A stretch of DNA of 64,000 nt from Verrucomicrobiota bacterium (GTDB lineage: Bacteria; Verrucomicrobiota; Verrucomicrobiia; Limisphaerales; PALSA-1396): the NCBI GenBank assembly GCA_016200005.1, contig JACQFP010000062.1:1-64000 (forward strand), read 5' to 3'. A program made the position numbers and the translations under genes. This document shows positions 13,726 through 23,059 of the stretch, one piece after another. Every line of letters starts with the position of its first letter. Position 1 is the first letter of the stretch. Under the pieces are notes generated by a model. It was not told the origin of the DNA. It ran no database searches and worked only from the letters and a program-made list of their open reading frames with translations.

Positions 13726-16569
13726 TCATGAATTGATGTTGTCCGGCAAAAGGACGTAAATGCCCAGCACATCCATCGGCAGGACGGGATAGACGACTTG
13801 GAACTGCTTCTGATCCATGAACTGGCTGAAGCGCTCGTGAGCTTCGACCAAGTGTTTCGAGCGGTCCTCGGCAACTTTGTCGAACTCGTCCTTGAGCGTC
13901 GGCAGTTGGGCTAATTCGTTTTGGAGGAATCCGGTGCGCGCTTCTTTGGTCAGGTTGGTGGAAGCGCGGGCAGTGTCAACCAAGCTTTTGGCTTCGTCAC
14001 GTGTGAGGAAGTCCTTTTGCGATGGGCTGCCGCGGTAGCCCCACACCAGCATCTCCTCAGCGATGATCTTGTTCGTCCCCTTGCGTTCCTCGATGACATT
14101 GCGACAACGGAATAACAGCACAGTGGTCTTGGTGGAAACCTGGCTGGTGCGGATGACTGCTGAGCGAGCCGCACGCGGAGAGCGCCGCGAAACTGAATTG
14201 GCCAGGATGATCTGACAAAGTTGTTCGACGAATGGATGGTTGCGACCAAAGTAGAGATAACCCTCCGGCGTCGGCGACTCGAAGGTGATTGGTAAAATGG
14301 AGTTCTCGGGCAGGAGGGATTTGAGCGACGGCGGCAGGTTGGCGGTGTGCAACTTGTACCCCTTCTTGTCAGTGACGATTTGTGCGCCGACAACTTCCAA
14401 CGCGGCGAGTACGAAATCGCGCACGGCCTTGGGATCGCCGATGGACTCGTCCACTTCCTTGAGGTCAGCCTCAATCTCGTGGGCTTTGATGGCGTGTTGA
14501 GCGAAGATGCTGCGCGAGGCGACTTCACGTTTCTCGGCTTCAGCGAGCTTATTGCTGATTTTTAGCCTGGCTTGTTTCGCTTCGTCGAATTCCTCGAAGT
14601 CGAATTCAGGATGGGCGATCGGCCCGGTGATTCTGACTTTGCGATTTGGGTTCAAGAGCAGTGCCTGGGCAATGGTGTCGATGACGCTCTTGCTGTCTTC
14701 GGGGAACGGAATGGTGATGCCAATGGAACGGCGGATTTCCCGAATCTTGCGCAGGATGACATCGAGCACGATGCCATCAATTGGGTTGTCCTTGCCGTAA
14801 ATCAGCCCGGTCTTGACAAGCGGCGCGGTTTGACCAAAGCGGTCCACGCGGCCTTCACGTTGTTCAAGGCGGTTGGGATTCCACGGCAGATCATAATGAA
14901 GAACGGCGGTGAACCATTTCTGGAGATTGATACCTTCGCTGAGGCAGTCGGTGGCGACGAGCACGCGAAGGGGAAACTTCTCCATGTCTTCGATGCGTTG
15001 CCGGCGAACATCATCCGGGTCCTCGCTGGTGATGACCTGAACGTCGAGTTTGGGAAACTTGGTCTTGAGCAGGGGCGCAAGCTGCTCGCCAACGTATTTG
15101 GCGGTGGCGATGTAACGGCAGAAAATGACCGGGTTGAGTTTTTCCTTCAGCAAGTCCTCAGCGATCTGCCGCGCAGCCGTGAGCTTGAGATCATCTTTCG
15201 GGTTGGCCAGCGCCTGAAGGTCTTGAGCCAACTCACGGAGATGGCGTCTTTGGGTGTCGGACCATTCGGCCTTTTCCACGACCTGCGTGGGAGTGAAGTC
15301 CGATTCAAAGCCGGGTTCGCTGTCATGGACGGGGTTTTCGTCGGGCTCAGCAGTTTCGGAAGGCGATGTTTGTTTGTCGGCCAGGCGGGATTCGAGCATC
15401 TCCACGCCGGCAGCCGGACTGGACATGACACCGCGAAGCAAGCCGAGGGCGGTCCAGTATTGGACACGTTTACGGCCTTCCGAAGCGCCGTCACGGGCAA
15501 CCAATTTGCGGGCAAAGGCGAGGATCTTTTCGAAGAACAGTGCGTAGCCGGGCGAAAGGTCCTAGCCGAACTCCTTGGGATCGCGTTTTGGGAATGGTGT
15601 TTCCTCGCCGAGCCACTTCTCAACATCGGCGCGCTTGCGTTGGATGAAATGCCGGGCGAGTTCCTTGCGCTGCAGTTGGGATGAGTTGGGCAGGTCGAGC
15701 GTCTCGAATTCCGGCCTAAGCAAGCCGAGGAGAGACTGAAACTCCTCGGGTTTGCCACTGTGAGGTGTCGCGGTGAGCATCACCAGGTGTTGATTGGGCC
15801 GCTGCGCAATGCGATGCAGAAGGTGATGACGCAATTGCTGGCTCGGCGCTGCACCTGCGGGTTTCGCACAGGAATGGGCTTCATCCACGATGACCATTTC
15901 AGGGCACTGCTGGATGAAAATATCTCGTCGCGTCTCAGACTTGATGTAATCAACCGAGATGACTTGGAACGGGTAATAATCGAAAACGCTGGTATCGCCC
16001 TGAATTTCGCGGTCGAGCCGGGCCTGGGTGTTGGAACGAATGATGACGGCATCGAGTTCGAGTTTGTTTTTGATTTCCTCCTGCCATTGCTCGCACAAGT
16101 GCGGCAGGCAAACGACTGCGAAACGTTGGATGAGTCGGCGCAGCAGCATTTCCTGAATGATGAGCAACGCTTCGATGGTTTTGCCCACACCCACGTCGTC
16201 GGCGACGAGCAAGCGGACGATTTCCTGGCGCAGTGCCATGATGAGCGGCACCATCTGGTAGGAACGTGGACGAAAGGAAAGTTTGGCGAGGCTGCGGAAC
16301 GGACCCGCTCCACTCCGGAAAGAAAGGCGGGCCGCGTCGTGCAACATCCGGGCGGTGCTGATGTCGCCGATGTCATCCGGAGTTGGTAGAGGAAATTCGG
16401 CGGGCCTCGGTTTGTCCTCCTCGAATCCGAGCGGGAGGTAGATGGCAGTGCTTTCTTCGTCAGCGCCACCGAGCGGCTTCACGACCAGCAAGTCGCCCGA
16501 TTCGGACGGAAGGACAACCCAGTCGCGATTGCGCAAATTGACCAACATGCCGGGGCTGAAGGTGTTCAT
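13726..16569 (-). pseudogene. SNF2-family helicase (HepA/DrmD-like) split by one amber codon
   Basis: Two open frames in the same phase, 15562-16569 (335 residues) and 13726-15504, are separated only by a TAG at 15562-15564; reading through gives 947 codons of continuous SNF2 helicase. The N-terminal part has Walker A (ADDVGVGKTIEA), the DEAH box (VDEAHSC) and motif III (LTATPHSG). The C-terminal part has the second RecA lobe with VLVATDCLSEGINLQ and the motif VI region LEQREGRVDRFGQT. The residues after the stop (DLSPGYALFFEKIL) continue the family pattern, so this is a nonsense mutation, not two genes. Size and order suggest a DrmD-like helicase. Its ATG overlaps the stop of the large helicase gene upstream (ATGA), so the pair formed one operon. 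Confidence 0.85.
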
Positions 16570-19500
16570 TTCACTTTTTTGAAGATGTCAGACCGTGAGG
16601 CAATGCGCTCAGCAAGATTCTCCTTGTAGTAATACGCAAAAACCTGATCGCCGCGGTTGCGGATGGCCTGACGTTTGGATTCGTCATCGGCTTTCACGCC
16701 CGGGTTGTCGTGCGGGGTGCCGTCGCAAAAAACCCAAAGATCCGGTTGATAAAAGAAGTCCGGCTGGACGTAAATTCCATCAACACGCTTTTGGGTTGAG
16801 TCGGGCAGACGCAATCCGAGTTGGTGAAGATAATCGAGAAACTTCCGTTCGGTTGAGGAATTGGGGTCAATAAACTTGAGCAGCCATTGGTAGTGTTCCT
16901 CGTAACTCTGGAATTGCTGGCTGGTGAGCAGTTCGAGCGAACAGACCAGCAGCCGTTCCAGCGCCGGTTTGATCAGGTGGCGGTCAATGATCTTGTGTTC
17001 CCGTTGGTTGTAATAGCTCAACAGATCGTCATAGGAGGCCGGGCCTTTGTATTCGGTGTCATCGTACCGGCAAACGCGAATGGCCTCCTCGACGACTTTG
17101 CGGAACACCTCCTGGGATTCCACAAACTGTGTGAGCACACCCAGCGTACCTTCGGACGCTTCGTAGAGGAGGATGTTCGGGGCGTCAGGCATACCGAGCG
17201 TCGTCACGCCAAGTTCGTTCGGTTCCAATTGAAAGATGTTTTCGATGGCCCGCTTCAGAGCGTATTGAAGAGTGATGACGCCTTCTTTTGACAGTGCCAG
17301 CGCTTTGATCGGTTCAATGTAAAGCGCGTCGGCGGTTTCACTTGTGTGAAGCATGACCCGCTTGATGGGTTCGCGCTGCTTATCACTTTCGAGGTCTTTT
17401 TCCTTTTTCCATTCGCCGGTGGTAAGGCCCAGCGGAAATCCCTCGGCGGGACGGGTGCGCCACTTGCGATTCAGATCCACCAACCGTGCGGCAGGCAGAA
17501 AGCGGAGGTTCAACAGCGGCTCATCGTCGGTGCGGACCACGGCCTTGCCGATGCGGGATGACTGAATGTCGTCCACCGAAAAAAAGGTGCGGATGTCAAA
17601 GCCCCGGGAGCGGCGTTCTTCTTCCTCGCAGGAAATGCGCTCTTTGCGGCGGGCACGTGTTTCGCCCATTTCCAACAGGTTGGCCAGAACTTCGCGGTTG
17701 GCATCATCGGAAAGGTCGGCTCCCGAAAAGGGGCAGATTTCCAGTTTCGTTTGTTCTCCGCGTAGAAAGTAACCAGCCTTGAGGCTGATTTTGGCGAGGT
17801 CGAGACTGTTCTCAAGGTCCTGCGCCAGCATTTGGAACACTTCGTATTTTTTGCCGTTGTAGTAAATGATGTTGCCCGGCCCGAACTCGCGCAAAGCGAT
17901 GGCGCGGGGACGGGACAAGTATTCGCCACCAGTGTCTTCGGTCTGAATGAAACAGCGCAGCGGCAGACGCGCAAAGTTGTATCCCGGCAGAAAACCCTCT
18001 GATGCCAGATAGCGGTAGGGATAAAACTCGGACAATTGGCCCGCAAATCCCTTCTGGCTGTTTCGCAGGAGATCAAGTTGGCGCGTGGCATGATCCTGAT
18101 TCCGCTTGGCGGTGCGGTATTCGGGGCTGCCCAAAGTGTAGCGACCACTGTTCAAGGTTTGGGTCGCTGTGCTGAGGAGTGATCGCGCCGAAGAATAGAG
18201 AATACGCCAACGGTTTAGAGACGCGTCGAGATTGTCCGCCAAATGATTCAATTGCCGATCAATCCATTCTTCAGAATACCAAGGTGCTTTTGTGGCGGTG
18301 AGGAATGATTCAAAATCTTTAATGGCACGTTTGAAGGCAGACTTGATGTTCAGAGCTGCATTGGGCGTGAGTTTGAATTTTTCACGCACTATGGCACTGA
18401 GCGGCAGACCTTTTTCTTCTTCGGTGATCAGGCTGAGAATACTGGAGTCCAGTTCGCTTAATCCGACTTCGGAAAGAAAGAGCGCGTGCAGATGGTTGTG
18501 CAACAGTTCCTCGTTGGCGAGGTCAAGCCTCGGCGCGGCCACCACACCCGCCACCATCTCCACCTGCCGGGCAAAGTAGTGACGATCATGGTTTGAATAG
18601 GAGGAACAGTAGGTGAACACGAGCGCGGCCTGCCCGGTCCGGCCGGCGCGACCGCTGCGCTGGACGTAATTGGCCGGGTTCGGCGGCGCATTGCGCATGT
18701 GAACGACGTTGAGATTGGCGATGTCGATGCCCAGCTCCATTGTGGGTGAGCAATACAAGGCGCTAATTTCCCCTTTGCGAAATCGCTCCTCACGCTCGAT
18801 GCGCATTTCCGCCTTGAGCTGACCGGTATGATCCTGACCTTCCAAGCGTTTACTCTTAGAAAAGTCCCGTTGGTACAATTCCTGAAAGAACCGGTTGGGT
18901 TTCACCTTCACGTCTTTGTAGGCGCGCAGGCGAACGACTTCAGGCTTTACATACTTGCCATCCCCCACTCGCCATCGGATGGCGTCGAGTCGAAGTTGAT
19001 AAACCAAGGTCTGTTGATTGTTCAGGTTTTTCGCTGATTGGGAGTGAAGAAAATCGGCGCTTTCAAGCTTGGCCAGCAACAGCTTGATAAAATCCTGATA
19101 AATCTCTCCGCGCAGATCCAAGCCGGGGTCTTTTTCTTTCGCCAATGTGCGAAGATATTTCCCAAGGCTGCTGGCGGGCCCAAGACTCTTGGCCGGGAGA
19201 CTGACAAATGCCGGCAAGGTTTCGTAACGAAGATGAAACGGAGCAAGGATGTGCTCATCATCGTCGTATTTCCACGGGGCTTTCAACTTCTCCCGGATTT
19301 CCACTTCGGCCTGTCTGATCCGGTCGGCCGTGAGATGATTTTCACTGTAGAGAGCGTATTCCTGTCGGAAGAAATCAAGCACGTTCGCGATCAGTTCGGC
19401 GCGCTCCTCCGGCGTCACCCGGTTGAACAGGGGGATTTTGCTCCAGGCCTCATTCGCGGCGGCCACTTCATCCAGGTCTCGATAGCCTATGGACAGAAGC

Positions 19501-21668
19501 GCGCACTGCTCCAGATTTGGCAGGACCACGCGCCAACCACGTCGCAGATCATAAACCGCCCGGTAGATTAAATATTTTTCCAGAGCCTCTTCATACTGGC
19601 GACGGGTGCTGGGAAAGTCCGGTATGGCGTTCGTGTTGGCGAACTCAAGAAAGCCCAACCCCAGCGCATTGCGAATCGCCGCGCCGAGCGTGCGGTAATC
19701 GAGCGGTTGTTCTCCGGCAGTTTTCAAAGCACGGTAAATCGCACTTCTCAATTGGACAACGTGGAGGAAGTCGTTGAAATGGCCTGCTTGCAAAGCCGCG
19801 TCCTGGCGGTTGTCGGTAAAACTGAGGAGTTTTTGGTCTCTGGCCTCGATGCCGTTCTCTTCGAGTCGCCGCAAGATGGAAAAAGCCGTGATGGTGGTGG
19901 AAGTGCTACGGCCTTCGTAACCCAGCGCGGTAAGTTTGGTGCTCTCATTCGTCTTGGTGTCGAAGAACACGCCAGCAGTTGGATCAAACAGCAGTGGGGC
20001 AGGCATGAACCAAGCCCAATACCGGAGCGGCTCCTGGTCTGAAAACCGCCCAAATTCGTCATAGTAGATTTTAGTTGGCAGCCAGGGCGCATAGTTCTTC
20101 GCAACTTCCACGCTGCCATTGGGCCGCCGTTTCAGCCAGGCATCGGGTAAATTTTCCCGGTCAACAATCGGGTCCCAAATGTCATCGCCAACGATCAGGT
20201 ATCCATCGGTCAGGTCTTCCTCCTCGTCGCTATATTCCCGGAACTCTCGCGGCTCCAGCAGATGCGTATTCAAATTCTTGGTGACGCAAACGAAGGCATG
20301 GCCGAGGACGCGGCTGAACACGTTTGGGAAAATGGCCTTCTTCTGTTCGGAGTCAGCCCGATAAACACCCGGCTCCAAAGTAATATAACGCCCGGCGTCC
20401 TGGTCGAGCGTGGTGTAAACGGAACCCGTTTGGGAAATGAATTGATGGAGTTTGAACGGAAGATAGGTATAACGCTCGTGCTTGTGGGTTACGTTCGTCC
20501 AAGTGATCCACTGCAAGACTGCCTGAAGATGTTCGCGACATTTTAAGGCGTCAAGAGCCGTTGCCTCTGCCAGACGGCGAACAATGTCGCTGAATTGGGA
20601 CGGCTTCCGGCGAACCTGTAATCCCTCTTTTTCTTCGAGCGCAACGGCGTTCTCCAACCAGATGGCCGTGGGGTGTTCTTTCAACTGTTCCAAAGCAGCT
20701 TTGGTATTGACCGGCGACGCCACTGCCTGCTTCAACGCTTCCGAACCCGGCAATATATCGTGCCAGTTGAATGAGCGATCCAGTGTTTCACTGACGACTT
20801 GTTGGGCGATGAATGGTTTGCCGAAAAGTTTGCTGGCCGTTTCAGCCACCGCCTTTTTCTGCTCTTTGGGCGAAGCACCGCTCACCATGGTCGCAGACGT
20901 GCCGATGCAAGTGACGTCGTTGGCACATTGCGCTCGAATCCGGCGGATGAGCATGGCCACATCAGCGCCCTGACGCCCCCGATACATGTGGAGTTCATCA
21001 AACACCAGATAACGAAGTCCGTTGTAGATGGCCTCCCGCAGACTACGCTCACGAATACGCGTCAGGATCAACTCCAGCATCATGTAGTTTGTCAGCAAAA
21101 TGTCGGGCGGTGAATCCTGAAGTTCCTTGCGCTGCTCCTCTTTCTCCTGCCCGGTGTATTTCCCGAATCGAATCGGAAAAGGTTGACCGCTCTGCTTCTC
21201 GAATTCCGTTTCGTAGCGCTCAATTTCGTCCGACTGCGAATTGATGAGTGCGTTCATCGGGTAAACAATGACCGCAGTGACTTTGCCAGGTTGCGGTCGC
21301 TTCAACAGGTGTTGGAAGATTGTTCCCAGATAGGTCAGTGATTTGCCGGAACCGGTACCCGAAGTAACGATGAAATCCGAGTCGGCGGCCCCCAGTCGCA
21401 ATGCCTCCACCTGATGTTGGAATAGCCGGTATCCGCGAAAAATGTCCTTCAGCAACGGATGAAGTTTCTCGCTGGCCACGAGGTCGGCGAGATCGCCCGT
21501 ACTCTTGTAGCTCGGATTGAATTGAATCAGCGGCTCCGGCCAAAGCCGGCCTTGGGCGAGCGCCTTTTCCACCTCGTTCAGGATGCTCTCGTCGCGGATG
21601 TTGATGAAGCTTTCAATATAGCCGCGATAATCGGCAATCACCTTCTTGTGGATGTTGAAGCTGTCCAT
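16566..21668 (-). CDS. DEAD-box helicase with MZB/DUF1998 region and C-terminal nuclease-like domain
   Basis: A 1700-residue protein. The N-terminal helicase core has Walker A TSGTGSGKS (near residue 109), a DELH box (VFDELHMYRG), SAT (GTSATMV), and in the second lobe MELGIDIANLNVVHMRN and QRSGRAGRTG, the pattern of DUF1998-type helicases. The C-terminal third contains the MZB/DUF1998 region (LGMPDAPNILLYEASEGTLG). The last 100 residues (ERKFLDYL..., PDFFYQPD, VFCDGTPHD, then KRQAIRNRGDQVF) resemble Vsr/DUF559 PD-(D/E)XK endonucleases. DrmA of DISARM and DruE of Druantia are the closest architectures I know, but neither is certain. ATG 21668 is chosen over GTG 21695 because GGAGG precedes it. 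It overlaps the SNF2 gene by 4 bases. Confidence 0.85.
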   Translation of the reverse strand: MDSFNIHKKVIADYRGYIESFINIRDESILNEVEKALAQGRLWPEPLIQFNPSYKSTGDLADLVASEKLHPLLKDIFRGYRLFQHQVEALRLGAADSDFIVTSGTGSGKSLTYLGTIFQHLLKRPQPGKVTAVIVYPMNALINSQSDEIERYETEFEKQSGQPFPIRFGKYTGQEKEEQRKELQDSPPDILLTNYMMLELILTRIRERSLREAIYNGLRYLVFDELHMYRGRQGADVAMLIRRIRAQCANDVTCIGTSATMVSGASPKEQKKAVAETASKLFGKPFIAQQVVSETLDRSFNWHDILPGSEALKQAVASPVNTKAALEQLKEHPTAIWLENAVALEEKEGLQVRRKPSQFSDIVRRLAEATALDALKCREHLQAVLQWITWTNVTHKHERYTYLPFKLHQFISQTGSVYTTLDQDAGRYITLEPGVYRADSEQKKAIFPNVFSRVLGHAFVCVTKNLNTHLLEPREFREYSDEEEDLTDGYLIVGDDIWDPIVDRENLPDAWLKRRPNGSVEVAKNYAPWLPTKIYYDEFGRFSDQEPLRYWAWFMPAPLLFDPTAGVFFDTKTNESTKLTALGYEGRSTSTTITAFSILRRLEENGIEARDQKLLSFTDNRQDAALQAGHFNDFLHVVQLRSAIYRALKTAGEQPLDYRTLGAAIRNALGLGFLEFANTNAIPDFPSTRRQYEEALEKYLIYRAVYDLRRGWRVVLPNLEQCALLSIGYRDLDEVAAANEAWSKIPLFNRVTPEERAELIANVLDFFRQEYALYSENHLTADRIRQAEVEIREKLKAPWKYDDDEHILAPFHLRYETLPAFVSLPAKSLGPASSLGKYLRTLAKEKDPGLDLRGEIYQDFIKLLLAKLESADFLHSQSAKNLNNQQTLVYQLRLDAIRWRVGDGKYVKPEVVRLRAYKDVKVKPNRFFQELYQRDFSKSKRLEGQDHTGQLKAEMRIEREERFRKGEISALYCSPTMELGIDIANLNVVHMRNAPPNPANYVQRSGRAGRTGQAALVFTYCSSYSNHDRHYFARQVEMVAGVVAAPRLDLANEELLHNHLHALFLSEVGLSELDSSILSLITEEEKGLPLSAIVREKFKLTPNAALNIKSAFKRAIKDFESFLTATKAPWYSEEWIDRQLNHLADNLDASLNRWRILYSSARSLLSTATQTLNSGRYTLGSPEYRTAKRNQDHATRQLDLLRNSQKGFAGQLSEFYPYRYLASEGFLPGYNFARLPLRCFIQTEDTGGEYLSRPRAIALREFGPGNIIYYNGKKYEVFQMLAQDLENSLDLAKISLKAGYFLRGEQTKLEICPFSGADLSDDANREVLANLLEMGETRARRKERISCEEEERRSRGFDIRTFFSVDDIQSSRIGKAVVRTDDEPLLNLRFLPAARLVDLNRKWRTRPAEGFPLGLTTGEWKKEKDLESDKQREPIKRVMLHTSETADALYIEPIKALALSKEGVITLQYALKRAIENIFQLEPNELGVTTLGMPDAPNILLYEASEGTLGVLTQFVESQEVFRKVVEEAIRVCRYDDTEYKGPASYDDLLSYYNQREHKIIDRHLIKPALERLLVCSLELLTSQQFQSYEEHYQWLLKFIDPNSSTERKFLDYLHQLGLRLPDSTQKRVDGIYVQPDFFYQPDLWVFCDGTPHDNPGVKADDESKRQAIRNRGDQVFAYYYKENLAERIASRSDIFKKVK

Positions 21669-21778
21669 GGTGCCAAACGAGCCTCCATGCTTCACCTAAA
21701 GGAAGGCTGGAAGGCTGCGCGAATTTGTAGCGTACGGTGTGCGAACTTCACAGGAAAAGTTTCGGAGGGGTTAGCTGG

Positions 21779-22375
21779 TTAGCCGCGCGACCGGGGAAGA
21801 CGCGAGGATGAGCCGCGCATCGCGGACGCGACGCCTTTGACTTTCAACATGGCCCTGGCCACTTCACGCATCGCGTCGTCCGGCACTTTTGGCGGGAGCA
21901 ACTGCGCGAACCGGCCTTTTACTTCGTCCGTGCCGGTGTCTTCGGTTTCGCCGAAGCCAAAGAGCTTTCCATTCCCACTACGGATGATGGACGGATACTT
22001 TTTCGAGTGCCCGCTGCGCGACTCACCCATGAGGACGATAACTTCGCGACGGTTACTCGCTTCGGACGGCACTTCGGTCATGTCGAACTGCTCACCGGGT
22101 TTCGCGAATTTCGCCCAGGCTTCCAGGAGCATGACGCACGCCGTGGCACTGTGGGCGATGCACATAAGCTGCGCCATTTGGGCGAAGTCATCTTTGGCGT
22201 GTTCATCGGCGAGACTCTCCGGGACGAACATGACCGGTCCGTCCGGTCCTGTGAGAAACAGCGCTGGAGTGACCCGACCTGTTCCGCGCATACAGTAATT
22301 GGCATAGTGCTCGGCCTGCGTTAGAAGGTCGTCGAGGTTTTCGAGTTTTGATTTCGGCTGCACTGAGAGCCTCAT
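21779..22375 (-). CDS. Hypothetical protein upstream of the helicase
   Basis: A 198-residue protein of no family I recognise. It begins MRLSVQPKSKLENLDDLLTQ, has a mixed alpha/beta middle (GPVMFVPESLADEHAKDDFA, then a hydrophobic helix with AHSATACVMLLEAWAKF) and a strand-rich part (REVIVLMGESRSGHS). The last 25 residues are basic and serine-rich. It lies about 110 bases upstream of the helicase gene on the same strand and could be the first gene of that operon. A start at 22399 is also possible. Confidence 0.55.
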   Translation of the reverse strand: MRLSVQPKSKLENLDDLLTQAEHYANYCMRGTGRVTPALFLTGPDGPVMFVPESLADEHAKDDFAQMAQLMCIAHSATACVMLLEAWAKFAKPGEQFDMTEVPSEASNRREVIVLMGESRSGHSKKYPSIIRSGNGKLFGFGETEDTGTDEVKGRFAQLLPPKVPDDAMREVARAMLKVKGVASAMRGSSSRLPRSRG

Positions 22376-22516
22376 AGCCCGAATAAGCAAGACAGACAAG
22401 ATGCGATGCGGTCAGTGGTGCATGACGGGCCGGAGCGTCGGTGGATTCCTTTTTCTTCGACAAAGTCTTTCGGGAAGGTTCTTGAGAGTGTACCGCAAAA
22501 GTTGCACCGCGACAGT

Positions 22517-23038
22517 TCATTGTGGGGCCAACCATTTGGGAGCATACAATTGCTGCGGTTGCGATTGGCCGCCATGCTGCCACAAGTATTCTGCCACGTC
22601 CGGATGCCGCCACTTGATGGCCCGGTCGAAGGGCGTCCAACCCTGATTATCCAAGGCGCGGATGTTGGCTTTATAGGTCAATAAAAGCTTCACGATTTCC
22701 AGGTTGCCATTTTGCGCCGCCTCGTGAAGGGGGGTAATCCCGGTGCTGGTCCTGGCATTCACGTTGGCGCCGTGCTCCAGGAGGAATTCGGCCACGTCCT
22801 TGTGATTATGCACCACAGCCAAATGAAGCGGTGTCAAGTTTCCCCAGTCTTTGGCTCCAATCAGTTTTGGATTCTTTTCAAGAAGACCTTTGACCGTAGC
22901 CAAATCCCCGCTCTCGGCCGCGGCATGAATGGGTTTGTAATCCAGGATGTCGTGGTGCGAGGGGATAAACAGGCTGCAGCCCGGATTTGAACAGGTCAGG
23001 ACGACGAGGAATGCGAACCATTGAAGGCGTTTCTTCAT
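22517..23038 (-). CDS. Secreted ankyrin-repeat protein
   Basis: A 173-residue protein with an N-terminal signal (hydrophobic residues 6-16, possible lipoprotein cysteines at 16 and 21, neither in a perfect lipobox). Four to five ankyrin repeats follow from about residue 33 to 160, with clear repeat motifs such as NLTPLHLAVVHNHKDVAEFL and GITPLHEAAQNGNLEIVKLL. Ankyrin repeats mediate protein contacts; the partner is unknown. It is 21 bases upstream-side neighbour of the phosphoesterase gene on the same strand, with the phosphoesterase transcribed first. Confidence 0.85.
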   Translation of the reverse strand: MKKRLQWFAFLVVLTCSNPGCSLFIPSHHDILDYKPIHAAAESGDLATVKGLLEKNPKLIGAKDWGNLTPLHLAVVHNHKDVAEFLLEHGANVNARTSTGITPLHEAAQNGNLEIVKLLLTYKANIRALDNQGWTPFDRAIKWRHPDVAEYLWQHGGQSQPQQLYAPKWLAPQ

Positions 23039-23059
23039 AGGGTGGAGCGCGTTGACTGA

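Noticed and set aside
14572-15684. Plus-strand frame of 370 codons opposite the SNF2 remnant
   Set aside because: Shadow frame; it also crosses the amber codon region only by chance and has no domain features.
13726-16569. Reassigned TAG codon as an explanation for the amber interruptions
   Set aside because: TAG clearly terminates several intact genes here, such as those ending at 33640, 42384 and 59723, so a simple nonsense mutation is more likely.
13726-21668. Calling the helicase pair DISARM or Druantia
   Set aside because: No methyltransferase, DrmB, DrmC or DruH-like gene lies nearby, and the large helicase carries a nuclease-like tail. Only the general resemblance is reported.
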